Origin: Gigaspora margarita
Lineage: Eukaryota; Glomeromycota; Glomeromycetes; Diversisporales; Gigasporaceae
DNA: 64,000 nt
NCBI GenBank assembly: GCA_009809945.1
Contig: WTPW01001004.1
Span: 4,822-68,821 of the forward strand
Direction of reading: 5' to 3'
The translations under genes and the position numbers were made by a program. Shown piece by piece: positions 21,706-33,469 of the stretch. Each line of letters opens with the position of its first letter. The stretch's first letter is position 1. The notes under the pieces were generated by a model that was not told the origin of the DNA, did no database searches, and worked only from the letters and a program-made list of their open reading frames with translations.

Positions 21706-22114
21706 TTATTCATATAAGTCTAAAATGTATGTAACTGTTCCATGAATTTTTACGTACCAGATATGATCACGAGTGCTTTACTTATAGATTATTTCATTAA
21801 ATAAACTTGTTTAGATTTAAGTAAAATAGATAATGCATTTCTTTTAATATTTTTATTAAAAAAGTTTACTAATGTTACGAATTAATAAAATTTTATCAAT
21901 TCGTTTTATATCAGTTATATAAATATAAATTCCATTAAAACACGTTTGATTAGAAAATTACTTTTGCATGAAAGAATATTATCATGATGATTTAAAAAAG
22001 CAAATGGTAAAAGCTTGATATATATACAAATAAAGTACTAATCATTATCTAACCAACAGTAAGTATGGACATGTTTGTATCATTCTTTTTTTCAAAAAAT
22101 AGATTTTAATTATG
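21706..22114. other. intergenic
   Basis: AT-rich sequence, no gene seen. Confidence 0.5.
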
Positions 22115-22518
22115 TATGGCGCAGGACATCTATACTCAACAGTTACATGAAGTGTTTCAAATTTTCAAATGGCTATAACTTTAATCTAAGAAGTTTTAAA
22201 AAAATCTGACCAGTAACTTTATAGCACTATATCAGCTCTACATATATGCAAATATCTTTTTAAACTCTCATCACTGTGAAAATTGAAATTTTATATATAT
22301 ATTTATAAATTTACATATAAAATTTCGATTTTCAAATCACTAAAACTTTTTACAGTAAAATGAGATTTTAAAAAGATATTTGGCATATATTTAGAGCTGA
22401 TATAGCTCTATAAAGTTACTGGTCAGATTTTTTTGACATTTCTTAGATAAAAAGTTATAGTCATTTGAAAAATTGAAACACTTCGTGTAACTGTTGAGTA
22501 TAGATGTCTTGCACCATA
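22115..22518. mobile_element. palindromic MITE, about 400 bp
   Basis: TATGGCGCAGGACATCTATA pairs with TATAGATGTCTTGCACCATA. The arms of about 175 bp continue through CTCAACAGTTACAYGAAG and AACTTTATAGNNCTATATCA with few mismatches. There is no coding content. Confidence 0.75.
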
Positions 22519-23344
22519 AACATTTTGTCAATCTTCTGGGAAATATGACGACTTTTTCTTCAGAAAGGCTAATTTTACGTTTTTAGAGAATGGTATATCT
22601 TAATAGTTTTTAAATTAGCTTAGTGAAATTTATATATTTCATATAAACGCACATTCATTCCCGGTGTCACCATAATGTTCGTAATGTTAAGGATTTTTAG
22701 GGGTGTAGAGCATTTTATTTAGAAAACCGCCATATTAACTAAATTGTAATTATAAGTTATATTTTAATTTACTAGATTTTTGCTCCTAAAAATTTTTAAG
22801 AATTCCATCACTTAATTTAATGATTATAATAGTTCTTCACTAACATAATTTTGCGGTACGTATATAAAGGTAGTTTATTAGCCGAAGTATATATTTAAAA
22901 ATAAGATATTCGAGTTTGTAATTATAATATACTATATATTATGACTGCATCTTAAGCTTCATTAATATAGTTGAATAAATACATCAAATATCATTTATTA
23001 CTGTTTTATTAGCATACTTTAAAACGGGTACAGGTCACGCATAAAATAAGTTTACTAATCAATTAATTAAAATGATTTTAAAGTTCAAAAAACTTACCAT
23101 CAATGTTCAAAAATTAACATATTTTGGGGATAAGTAGAAGGTTTAGAATTATGTTTGTAATTCAAGTTTTATGAAATGAAACTTTATTAAAATATAATTT
23201 TTGTAAAAAAATATATCACTATATTATCAGAATAGATTACTCAATGCTTTTATAAACTACTTAATTTAATATGTTATGTAAAGCTAGATAATAAAAGTTC
23301 GAATAATTTTGGCCTTTTCTCTTAACAATTTATAATAACATTTA
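22519..23344. other. intergenic
   Basis: No gene. The last part begins the duplicated F-box 5' flank (GCTAGATAATAAAAGTTCG, compare 8025). Confidence 0.5.
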
Positions 23345-23462
23345 AAATTTTAATTAAATTTCATAACAATGTCTATATATTGTAAATTAAAATTTTAATT
23401 AAATTTCATAACACTGTCTATATATTGTAAATTAAAATTTTAATTAAATTTCATAACAATAA
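23345..23462. repeat. 45-bp tandem repeat
   Basis: About 2.6 copies of a unit containing TTTAATTAAATTTCATAACA and TGTCTATATATTGTAAATTA. A single copy is found at the matching place upstream of the F-box pseudogene near 8100-8150, so the tandem arose on this side only. Confidence 0.75.
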
Positions 23463-23514
23463 GGCCATGCAAAGTTAATTTTTCGTTTTGCATAACCCGC
23501 CGACCCAATTTTCC

Positions 23515-23545
<31 letters not shown>

Positions 23546-24125
23546 TTTTTAAATATTATTTTTTTAAAAAAAAAAGAAAAAAAAAATCCGACCCGCTGAT
23601 CGAAATTTTGAAACACCAGATTAGGCCACGCAAGTTGATTTTTCGTTTTGCATTACATGGAATTAAAACTTCGGGACGGACGGGAGTTTTTTTTTTTTTT
23701 TTTTTGTATTTTTTTTTTTTAATTTAATATACTGCAAATAGAATAATGATCACGTTTAAGGTTATACAGTCATCCTCCTCTATAATCACGCAGTTTGTTT
23801 TACATAAAAAAGATGTGATTATAAAATTTTAATAGTAATGTGATTATATAAAGTTTTTTTAATAAATAAATTGCCAATAATTTTTCAAAAAATAGTGCTT
23901 ATAAAGAGGGTGTGACTATATAGGAGGTGACTGTAGAGGAGGACGACTGTACAAGGTTAATTTTTCATTTTGACAACAAGGAATCAAAAAATTGGGCCGG
24001 CAGTCATATTTTTCCTGTCAGTCCTATCGGACAATTACGGGAAATTAAGGTCTCCATCGGGTGGCACCGGATTAAAGTTGCGTGAAAAATAGATGTCAAA
24101 AATCGAACAATTGGCACAATTGGGA

Positions 24126-24168
<43 letters not shown>

Positions 24169-24252
24169 AAAAAATGGGTCGGCGGGTAATGCAAAACGAA
24201 AAATCAACTTTGCGTGGCCTTATGCAAAACGAAAAATTAACTTTGTGTGGCC
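23463..24252. mobile_element. PIF/Harbinger-like MITE with TAA target duplication
   Basis: The ends GGCCATGCAAAGTTAATT and AATTAACTTTGTGTGGCC are inverted repeats continuing through TTTCGTTTTGCAT and CCGCCGACCC. TAA flanks both sides (23460-23462, 24253-24255), and the uninterrupted site is visible upstream of the F-box pseudogene at about 8120. The right terminal repeat is present twice in tandem. Long poly-A and poly-T runs lie inside, and the open frames at 23488-23727 and 24093-24332 come from these. A pogo-like MITE is nested within. Confidence 0.75.
23767..23949. mobile_element. pogo-like MITE, copy 1
   Basis: TA-CAGTCATCCTCCTCTATAA and GTAGAGGAGGACGACTG-TA. The ends repeat and the TA duplications are typical of the Tc1/mariner/pogo group. 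It is nested in the PIF-like MITE. Related ends occur at 47707-47869 and 53210-54301. Confidence 0.75.
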
Positions 24253-24383
24253 TAATGACTATATATTGTAAATTAGATAATAAAGTTCAAACAATTCCGA
24301 ATAAACTTGGCTTTTTATTTTTTAAACAATAAAAATTTCATCTATTATGACGACATACGTGTGTAATTGCCTTATTTAGAGTA

Positions 24384-24414
24384 GGTCATCTGATTGATGC
24401 ACTACTATTTATAG
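24384..24414 (+). promoter_or_regulatory. F-box family promoter block, copy 3
   Basis: GGTCATCTGATTGATGCA then CTACTATTTATAG, ending about 60 bp before the ATG at 24475. It matches the blocks upstream of the other F-box copies. Confidence 0.5.
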
Positions 24415-24474
24415 CCTATGTTACATAACAATTTTTTAAATTCTTTTCACTTCTGCACTATCTTGCACTATCTC

Positions 24475-26004
24475 ATGGCATCTAAAATATTTATGGGCGA
24501 TATGCCCGAATTAATGGAAAATATTCTTAATAATTTGGATAAAGAAATTTATTCCTTATACTCATGCGCACTTGTGAACCGATATTGGTGCAAAATGTCA
24601 ATTCCTATTCTTTGGCAAGATCCATTTTCATTCGATCGAAGGCCTTTATTCATTTCTAACTATTTTTCGTCTCTTGGTGAATACGAAAAAATTATTTTAA
24701 AAGAATGTGGGATAAATGAAGAATTTTCCAAAACAATATTTGATTATACAAGATTCATAAAGGCTCTTGATATACGTCGTTTAGATTTTCAAGTTGAAAA
24801 ATGGATCGAACTCGTGCTTGTTAATTCAAATTCACTTAACGACAACAGATTGAAGCATAACATAATTATTGACATAGCTAATTTATTGCTCAAATTATTA
24901 ATTGAAAATGGTGCCACTTTGCATAATTTTGATTTATGTTTTTCAAGATGTGAATATAAGCCAGAGATCTTTTACGTATTAGAACAAAATGAGCAATTTC
25001 TCTCGCAACTTCAATATCTATCTTTAAGTGCAACCAAATCCAACCACATTGAAAGTGCTACTACATGGTTAAGAGCCGTTGCAAAATATACAACAAAAAT
25101 TATTAGTTTGGAGATTGAAGATTTTTATCCTTATTATAATCCACAAATATTTCATGCTCTTATAAACGTTATTAAATCACAGGAACAACTTAGGCTGTTT
25201 GGAATAGCTGGATTAAAGTTCTTTACAGAAGTTCATGGCATGATTTCAGCTTTAGAGAGTCAAAAAAACTCATTACAAGAAGTTATCATCGATTCTTGTG
25301 CATTTAATGAAGAGTTCGATGTACTGAAACATTGTAAAAACTTAGAAACACTTCGTATTAAGTATTGTGATCAAGAACTGTTGAAACTGTCGAAAATATT
25401 AGATCCTAAAATTATCAATAAAATTAGCACACTAGAGTTAATTTGTTTCCAAATTGATGATATAGCATTAATATTAGAAAAGTTTGGCAAATTACTACAA
25501 CGATTAAAACTTGTATTATATGGCGATAAAAGTCAGGAATACACTTTATTACTAGAAGCACTTAAGTCATTCTGCCCAAACATTATATACCTTGACATTA
25601 GGAATGTTAAATTTTCCACACAACTCATAGAGCTCATTAGTGATTTACAAAAACTTCAATTTCTTTCGTTACGGTGCTATACTGACGGCATACCGAAGGA
25701 GGTATTGAAAAAGCGAGATATTCAGTTTTCAGAATTATTGCCGTTAACATTGCAATATCTTGACTTGGTTAATTGGTTAGGACCATATACAGATATTTTG
25801 CTCAATCATTGCAATGTACCTTTAAAAAAGTTGTTAATTTATAAAATTTATAGCGAGAAAGCACTAATCGAATTTTGCATACGTAACAAAACTTTGAAAT
25901 ACGTGGGTATATACAATGATTTGGATTTAGATGATAATATTAGAAAGGAAGTGGAAGCATATGTTGAATTGGTACCATTTCGACATATTATTGATTATTA
26001 TTAA
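24475..26004 (+). CDS. F-box/LRR-like protein, 509 aa, intact
   Basis: Paralogue of the gene at 9517 with the same layout: F-box at about residues 8-50 (MPELMENILNNLDKEIYSLY, ALVNRYWCKMSIPILWQDPF), then a leucine-rich array (LQKLQFLSLRCYTD, LTLQYLDLVNWLG) to a similar C-terminus (DDNIRKEVEAYVELVP). The frame is open further upstream to an ATG at 24418, but the start at 24475 (MASKIFMGDMPEL) aligns with the paralogues, and the added N-terminal residues would come from the conserved 5' flank. It probably acts as a substrate receptor of an SCF ubiquitin ligase. Duplicates and broken copies around it show a birth-and-death family. Confidence 0.85.
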   Translation: MASKIFMGDMPELMENILNNLDKEIYSLYSCALVNRYWCKMSIPILWQDPFSFDRRPLFISNYFSSLGEYEKIILKECGINEEFSKTIFDYTRFIKALDIRRLDFQVEKWIELVLVNSNSLNDNRLKHNIIIDIANLLLKLLIENGATLHNFDLCFSRCEYKPEIFYVLEQNEQFLSQLQYLSLSATKSNHIESATTWLRAVAKYTTKIISLEIEDFYPYYNPQIFHALINVIKSQEQLRLFGIAGLKFFTEVHGMISALESQKNSLQEVIIDSCAFNEEFDVLKHCKNLETLRIKYCDQELLKLSKILDPKIINKISTLELICFQIDDIALILEKFGKLLQRLKLVLYGDKSQEYTLLLEALKSFCPNIIYLDIRNVKFSTQLIELISDLQKLQFLSLRCYTDGIPKEVLKKRDIQFSELLPLTLQYLDLVNWLGPYTDILLNHCNVPLKKLLIYKIYSEKALIEFCIRNKTLKYVGIYNDLDLDDNIRKEVEAYVELVPFRHIIDYY

Positions 26005-26271
26005 TTTCTATAAATTTATTTTATTTGTGGACCAACAAAATTTTATGCTATTTTGTTAATGCAGTAATGTGGTTAAGCAGACTAAAATTTTAAAAATCAC
26101 AAAAATTAAAATCTAAAATTATAATAAAGTCGACCAAATTCTCAAATGCGGGCCCAAATATTTACAACCTATAAACATTTGGATTTTATCAGCCAGATAA
26201 CATACATTTAACATATTTTACCAGTTACAGTATTCGTACGTATGTACGTTTTCGATTATTTGATTAAAGTA
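26005..26271. other. 3' flank of the F-box gene
   Basis: No gene. It resembles the 3' flank at 11056-11250 (words AATTTATTTTATTTG and AATAAAGTCGACC, compare AATAAAGCTGCAC), so the duplication unit extends beyond the stop codon. Confidence 0.5.
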
Positions 26272-26310
26272 GATCATCTGATTGGTCAATTATTACTGTC
26301 CTTTTAATAA
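26272..26310 (+). promoter_or_regulatory. F-box family promoter block, copy 4, weak
   Basis: GATCATCTGATTGGTCAAT is well kept, while the TATA-like part has changed. It stands before the F-box pseudogene at 26391. Confidence 0.35.
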
Positions 26311-26390
26311 GGTATGCTGCATAACAATAACGATAAAAAAAGTTTATCTTTCATAAAATCCTTCCATTCTTATTAATATGAAATTAACTC

Positions 26391-26763
26391 ATGGCATCAA
26401 AAATACTTATGAACGTTATACCCGAATTAGTAGAGAATATTCTTAAGAAGTTGAATAATTAATTTTATTCTTTATACTAGCAAGTCGACATTGTTGCAAA
26501 ATGTCAATTCCAATGATCATTCAAACAAAGACTCTTATTCAAATATTTGCGCTTTTTGTCGACGGACGAATTTCTCCAAATTATCTAATTATGCAAGTTT
26601 TTAAAGACACTTGATCTATTTTTTTATAAAGTAAAAAAATGGGTCGACCTCGAATCTGATTAATTAAATCGACATACATATCATAAACCATTTGTAATTT
26701 TATGAATGCCATGAATGCTTAAAGCATTAAAGATCTAACATATCTCGATTTTTCAGTTAACTC
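26391..26763 (+). pseudogene. F-box protein pseudogene (copy 4), decayed and truncated
   Basis: MASKILMNVIPELVENILKK aligns with the other copies, but a stop follows within about 25 codons. Later fragments (SRHCCKMSIP, LTYLDFSVN) lie in different frames with internal deletions, and homology fades near 26763. It is older than the copy at 8369. Confidence 0.75.
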
Positions 26764-28392
26764 TTGGGGACTATAAAAAAAGCATGCATTTTGAAAAGAT
26801 ATACACTTATAGAAGTTGGATTATTTTTATAACCTATTTCATATTTTAATTCAAAATTATAAAAACGCCTACAATATTTATTTTTTCCAAACTGTATCTA
26901 GAGCTGTGTTAAGAATTGATCATTGTTAATACATTTATGTTTAACGTTATGCATTTTCAAATTAGACGTTAAAATAATATTTTAGCTAGCTAGCAAAGTT
27001 CTAAGACTTGTGAGCTGAGAATTATATATTATGTTTAGAACAGTATTTAATATATGAGTCAGTTTTATTATATTTTAGATTTTAATTTTATAATTTGGCC
27101 AACTTAATTACATTAGCAATAGTACGCCTATAGTTCTAAATACAATATTATAATTTATATAAAGGATGAAACTTTTATTATTACAATTTTAGTGATTTAT
27201 TGGAAAACTAAGAATTATATTAGAAGTAAATTTTTTTTATTGACAGAGATATATAAAATTTAAGATAATCTAAAAAAAATTTTTATAGTAAAAGTTCCAA
27301 AACATAAACTTTAAACATTCATTGTTACACCAAAGTTTTTTAATAATTTTAAAAAAAATTTCAAATAAAGTTATAAAACAGAATTAATAGTATATTTTTT
27401 GCATTGAAAGTATATAGCTATAATTAATATTTAAAATTTTACTAAATAAATTTAAAATTTTAAAATCAACACCTGCAAATTTGCCTGCATTACAATTTAA
27501 GGGAAAATAGTGGGTCAAATTTTGATAATTTTTAAAGATTGAGTCTATGAAAGTTTAGAGTCAAAAACCTAATATTACTATTAAATAGCTAAATTATTAA
27601 TTGTACTGATATTTTTTTCTTCTTTTTTTTTAAAAAAAAAAATGTCTTTAAAATATTAATAAAAAAAATCATTTTAAAATATTGTTTGTTAATAAAAAAA
27701 TTATCTTTATAATATTGTTTGTTAATAAAATAATGTAAATATCTTCAAATGACATTATTTCTAATGAGGAGAGTCTATACTATCACTAAAAGTTTTTTTG
27801 ATAAAAAAAATACTCAGAGGAAAAATTTTTTTGAAAAAAATAATTCCTTTAATAAAAGTTTCAATATTAATAATATCAAGAAAATAGATTTTCTGTGAAT
27901 TTATTTCTCAAGATCTTTACCAAAGTAGTAAGCTAGAAATATTTTCTTACCAAAAATTTGGCTGTCAATTTATTAACCCAATCAAATATCTATCAACATC
28001 TAAAGAAGGAATTGTATTAATTATTATATTAATGAATAGGACATCCAGACTTAGTATTTTCAAATGTAAATATTTATTATAAATAGTTTACATTAAGGTG
28101 TTTTAAAGCAGCCTTTTCAAACTATGTGATGAGGTATATAATTTAAAAACAATTTTAAAAAAATTAAAAATATATTTTTTAATTTATCTGTGATTTCTAT
28201 TTATGCATTATTAAAGAAATGAACAGCTTGTACAAGACAGTATTTTTTCAATTCAGTTGTAGCAAAATCAAACATCACTAATAAATTTTCTTATTGAGTT
28301 CAAATTGACTTAATTTTAATAACTAGCTTTCTAGATGAAGACTTTAAGACTTTAATTAAATTAGTTACATAATGGCATAAATATGCAATATA
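26764..28392. other. gene-free, AT-rich
   Basis: No gene seen. A short local duplication with ATATTGTTTGTTAATAAAA lies near 27680-27730. The remainder is low-complexity A/T sequence. Confidence 0.5.
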
Positions 28393-28675
28393 TAGTAGCC
28401 TATCATAATATTGTAGACACTTTTAAAAATTTATATAGAGCTAAATTTATAAGATATTAAGCTAAAAATAAAAATATAAATTTATCAATCTAGGGATGCA
28501 CCAGTCCAGTCTGGTCTGTCCTGGTCCTAGTAGACCATTATCATTGTATTTTTGATCCTGGTCCCAGTCTGTCCATGGTCCAAAATGGTCCTTAATAAAT
28601 AAATTTTATTGGTCATAAATGATATAATTACTTACTGTCAGATGTAAACAAACATCATATGATCTGTGTTATACC

Positions 28676-29546
28676 TAGTGATATGGGCTGATGCCAAACT
28701 CTCGGGCCGACCCACCTGTCAAAATTACTCAACCTGGTCAGCTAGGCCAACCATATTTTTTAAAAAAAATTTTGGCCTATAATCGCATAATTTGGTCTCT
28801 TTTTCAATGCGAAAATGGCTAGAATTACTCACGATACTTATCACTATTTTTGATCACTAGAAAATCACATCTAAGGAGGTGCTTGAGAACATTCATTCAT
28901 ATCTAAAGTTACTATCTATCTGAAGTTGCAACTTTAGATATATAAAGATGCACCTAACCAGAATTATATGTATGAAGATCTAATTTCAGGGCTTAATTTT
29001 AGTCAGATCAACTTTATATATCTAAAGTTGCAACTTCAGATAGATAGTAACTTTAGATACGACATATACATGATTAAAATTCATTGTTGAATAAAAATAA
29101 ATAATAATTTAGCCTCATATAATTTAAAAATAAATAAAAATTAGGCTGAATTATATTTTAAACTATATTATATTAAAAAAATATATTTATAAAAAAACAT
29201 CGTTCAATAAAAATAAGCCATCGAAATAGAATTATAAAATACATATTTAAAAAAATTATCGTCCAATAAAAAATGTTGAAATATAATTATCACATGTATG
29301 TCAATTCAAGTAATTCTGTGCTGAATATTAACTAAAAAGACCTATAATCAAAAATTAATCCAGAAAAACCAGAATTAGGAAATAAAAAAAGTATTTGCAT
29401 CATTTTTTATCTTATTCTTTCATGCATTTCTATTGGTCAAGAAATAATCCAGCTATACATTGGCCAGGCTGGCCCACAGAAGTACGGGTCGACCTTCGAC
29501 CCGCCCGCCCGCTCGGCCGATGGGCTGGGGTCAGCCCATATCACTA
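28676..29546. mobile_element. second-level nested hAT-type MITE
   Basis: The ends TAGTGATATGGGCTGA and TCAGCCCATATCACTA are inverted repeats with an exact 8-bp duplication GTTATACC on both sides (28668-28675 and 29547-29554). GC-rich subterminal parts (GGCCGACCCACCTG; CGACCCGCCCGCCCGCTCGG) frame an A/T-rich centre. Confidence 0.85.
28900..29059. mobile_element. third-level nested foldback
   Basis: TATCTAAAGTTACTATCTAT is repeated inverted at the right end (ATAGATAGTAACTTTAGATA). The arms of about 48 bp include GAAGTTGCAACTT. The flanks do not show a clear duplication. Confidence 0.65.
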
Positions 29547-30365
29547 GTTATACCTGATCAAGCAATTTGATTGGGTGATATGAATATCACAGTTTGTTTA
29601 CAAGGACTGGTCCAGGACCAGTCCCAAACAGGACCAATAAGACCTTGAAACTGTTGAAAAGACCAGCTCTGGACTGGTCTTTTTCAGGACTGGTGCATCC
29701 CTAATTAAATCTATATCTTTTAATAAAAAAAAGGTTTATAAAATTCTATGCAATACTTTTTAAAATAATTAGATTTTAGTAAATTTTAGAATTTTTATTT
29801 TTGTGATTTGCTAATTTTCAATATAGTTTTATAGTACACAAATTACTAAATATAGTAATATATAAACTTAATTTTTTATGAAGGAAACTAGCAATTTTTT
29901 TTAATAAAATTATTTAGCATAACAAATTGTATATATTCTGAAAGTTTTATAATTTTTAAAAATTTATTTACTAAATTACTATATATAGTAATAAAATTAC
30001 TATATTTAGTAATTTGTTAATTTTAATTTAATAATTTGATTTTAATATTTAAAAATAATAACTAATTTAATATTTTTTCAAATTTTATAAAAACTTGTAA
30101 TTATATATAATTTGTTATGCTGAATAATTTTTACTTAATTTTGAAATTTAGTTAACTTAATAAAAAATTAACTTTTACTATATACATATTATTTTAATTA
30201 TTTTTTTAATATTATAATTTTTGCAATTATGTAACATTTACAAATTTAAATAATTCTAATTATTTTAAAAAGTAAATTTATATTTTTATTTTTAGCTTAA
30301 TATCTTATAAATTTAGCTCTATATAAATTTTTAAAAAGTGTCTACAATATTATGGTAGTCCACTG

Positions 30366-31314
30366 TAGAATATAAGTTATCTTATAGAAGTAGCTATTAT
30401 CCCAATAATCATGCTTGTAATAATAGTATAGCTATAATATAACTAAAACATATATATAATAACTTTATCATGTATTGTTACTTCAATTGAATTTAAAAAC
30501 TTTTAGAATGAATATGCACTAAGTGGATTTAGAATCAACTTTCAGTTAGTTCCAAATTCTTTAATGAATTGAATTGAATTAAAATTTCATTTCAATTTAA
30601 GTGCTGCATAAATATTTAAAATTTAATCATAATTTATATCAACATTATACAGATGCCAAAGCATTTCAATTATGCTTGCATTAATGAATATTACTTTTAC
30701 ATATCTAAAATATTGTACTCTAATTTTATCTAAATACATATTAAAATCTATCAAACAACTTTACTTTCATAATTCTCATTCATATTATTTCTGTTAAATT
30801 CATCAAATTAGTAGCAAAATTTTTTAAAATATATTCATTTTACCTATCAAGTTAACTTATCAAGACTAAGTAATATTAGCTCATTACATTTTAATTCGTT
30901 GACAAAAATATTATATAGTATATCTAAATTTTAGCAAATTTAAATCAACTCAGTTGATATAACTCTTATTTTAACAATCAATTTGTTAAATCTTAAAAAC
31001 CTGAACAATACTTTCATATCTTAAAATTTATGCACTTTAAAATTAGTGATCAACATAACCTGGCACAAACATGAAGCCAGAGCTGATAATTTTTTGCATT
31101 TCACAGAATGCCACAGAAATCACAAAATTGGGTACAGAATGTGGTACAGATAGTGCAGAATTCTCACGGAATGCATAGTGGTCATAGTATAAATAAGGAA
31201 GTGCAGTAAATCACATAATTTTCTAGGGGGTGCCTATCTATCACGTCCTATATATATATAGTATAAACAGCCAATAATATTGAAGCAAAATCGATTATTA
31301 GTTAATTGCAGATA
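30366..31314. other. intergenic
   Basis: No gene seen. A small cluster of CAGAATG words at 31105-31165 is the only local structure. Confidence 0.45.
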
Positions 31315-31645
31315 GTTGCTACATAGGAAAGTCTAAATTCTATTATAACAATCAATAATTATTGATTAAGTAAATGTGTTTAGAAGATCAAAATACACAT
31401 ACTCTAAAATTTTATTAAATTTAAGAATTATTTATTATCTAACTTTTAATTTTTATGTTTGTCAAATATATTTTTTTAAAAAATTTTAATTGTTCATAGA
31501 ATGTAAAAATCAAAAGTCAATTAATTAAAAATATTCTAATACTTATGAAAATTTTGTAGTAAATGTATTTTGATCTTCTAAATATATTTATTAATCGATT
31601 TTAATCGATTTGCTTAGTAAAATTTAGACTTTACTATGTAGTAAC
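31315..31645. mobile_element. foldback related to the 53401-54152 palindrome
   Basis: GTTGCTACATAGGAAAGTC pairs with GACTTTACTATGTAGTAAC. Both arms contain a GTAAATG...TTTGATCTTCTAAA module (inverted in the left arm) also present, in diverged form, in the palindrome at 53401-54152. Confidence 0.6.
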
Positions 31646-31824
31646 TTTTGTCGATTGTGGGGTAGCTTATTTTCAGATCAAAGCCATTTTTGAGTTTTAT
31701 AAAATTTGATTGGTCAACAGTCCTATACTAGGAGGGGGTCAGAATCTATGTAAACCCTAATTACATACTTTACTGCACTTCTCTAAGATTTTTTTTATAT
31801 AAATGTAATAATAACACCAACAAT

Positions 31825-32934
31825 TAGTGTTTAAAATTCAAATCTAAAGTTATGTTCTCAAAAGAGCATAATTTAAATTTTTATTGTTCTCAAAAACTTT
31901 TTAGTATTCATTATATACTAAATATATAGAACATTAATTTTTAAAAAATGTTCATATTATATACTTACAATTTACACACTAAGTTCATGCTTATCTATTA
32001 ATAATTTTTTAAACATTGCATATGATTCTTTATATTTTTTCAATATAACACAATGTATTATATGATTCAATTTCTAATAATTTTGTTAAAACTTCAAGTG
32101 CTTTTCATATTTGCTTATGAAAAAAACAAGCTTTTCTATAATATTTTACTGATGCTACTATTGGTTAATGCAATAAATTAGAATCCAATTACTTTGTTAT
32201 TTAACTATTTAAACTTTGTACTAACAATACTTTGTGTCTTTTTACTTTCTTAGTATTGGCATATTATTTGATTCAAATCATCTATATATAAGTCTACACA
32301 ATAATAATACCCTCTATATACTTATGGTTAATGAATGTTTTATTTTAAAAATCTTTAAAGGCTATTTCTCTAAATATTTATTGTTATCTATATTATACAA
32401 CTTTAAATATATATGATATATAGTACATATGGGGTAAGTCAATAGAAATCAAGCAAATTATTTTAGTACCTTTTTTAAAAGTTTAAATCAAGATAATTTA
32501 ATAAAAACTTGATCAAATTTAATAATTTTTTAAAAATTAATTCTATAGGTTTATAAAATTAATTTAAAAAATTTTATCAAATTTATTAAATTTTTGTTAA
32601 GTTATTTCTGTTCAAAGTTTCAAAAAAATTTTATTATAAAAAATTTGCTTGATTTTTATTGACTCACCCCCATATATACATATATATGTACATATATATA
32701 ATTATGCATAATTTGTCACAATCAAATCACATTATCAAATTGATTTACATTTTATATAATTTATTGATCTCATTAGTAAATCTAGAACATAAAAATTTTA
32801 TAAATGTTCTCTTTGAGAACATTTCAAGAGAATAAAATGTTCTCAAATAAGAGAACCTTTTCTAAATATCAATGTTCTTAAAAAAACTCAAATGTTCATT
32901 GAGAACTATAAGAACATTGAATTTTAAACATTGC
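31825..32934. mobile_element. diverged hAT-like MITE with TGTTCTC motifs
   Basis: The ends TAGTGTTTAAAATTC and GAATTTTAAACATTG form inverted repeats, followed by several ATGTTCTC/GAGAACAT words, as in the element at 34213-35677. The flanks no longer show a convincing 8-bp duplication. A foldback lies inside at 32428-32675. The open frame at 32234-32416 is considered chance. Confidence 0.55.
32428..32675. mobile_element. foldback MITE nested in 31825-32934
   Basis: TATGGGGTAAGTCAATAGAA pairs with TTTTTATTGACTCACCCCCATA, including AATCAAGCAAATT in both arms. It may be a TA-type (Tc1/mariner) element. Confidence 0.6.
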
Positions 32935-33049
32935 TGACAATGCAAAATAAATCAAGTTACATATTGTTGTGAGAAAATAATGCTGGAATCAATTAAGTTG
33001 TTATTGTTATATTGATGCTAAAAAAGATAAGTTGATACAAATCAATTAA

Positions 33050-33400
33050 ATTGGCCATTGTTATCAAATGGAATTGTATTAAAGCAAAAGGCAAGATTGG
33101 AGTAAGTTGGATTTTTTTTTTTGTTCTTATTATCTTACTATGGGAAGTACTTACCCAGAATATTTTCTAAACATGGAATAGCTTTTATAATGGCCATTGT
33201 TATCAAAATGGAATTGTGTTAAAGATAAGTGAAGACATTCAAGAAATTGGAGTATATTAGATCTTTTTTTATTCTTACTATTTTACTATGAGAAAGTACT
33301 TACCAAAATATTTTCTATACTAATGAAGTTATACAGTGATAACTAGTAAACTTTAACAAAATTATAAGAATTGGAGTTGAAAAAGAATATAATAAGCAGT
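33050..33400 (+). pseudogene. possible decayed Sel1-repeat fragments
   Basis: Two direct copies about 140 bp apart contain TGGCCATTGTTATCAAAATGG and a following GAATTG. One reads GHCYQNGI, as in the Sel1 repeats at 5280-6035 (CCYQNGIGVEKD), and a third short piece reads RIGVEKEYNK. No open frame survives. The resemblance is short and could be coincidence. Confidence 0.35.
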
Positions 33401-33469
33401 AATTTTTTTATTTAAAAAAACTTTTTTTTATTGATAGTTTTATTTTTTTATTTTCTTTTTTTTTGTAAT

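Larger units (their letters stand above)
28491..29702. mobile_element. hAT-type MITE nested in element B
   Basis: TAGGGATGCACCAGTCC and GGACTGGTGCATCCCTA are exact inverted ends. Subterminal GGTCC/GGACC words are frequent. The flanking 8 bp (TATCAATC and ATTAAATC) match only partly, which fits a diverged target duplication. A second hAT element is inserted inside it. Confidence 0.75.
28393..30365. mobile_element. Tc1/mariner-like palindromic element B, with nested elements
   Basis: Flanked by TA, the left end TAGTAGCCTATCATAATATT and the right end AATATTATGGTAGTCCACTG are inverted repeats that continue through ACACTTTT, AAATTTATATAGAGCTAAAT and TTATAAGATATTAAGC. The arms extend well into the element. 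It has no transposase, so it is non-autonomous. Element A at 20699-21705 is an inverted, truncated copy. More than half of the length is a hAT MITE inserted close to the left end. Confidence 0.75.

Noticed and set aside
23488-24332. Lysine-rich frames
   Set aside because: Produced by poly-A/poly-T tracts inside a MITE.
24418-24474. Upstream ATG extending the F-box gene by 19 residues
   Set aside because: The paralogues start at the equivalent of 24475, and the extra part is the shared 5' flank.
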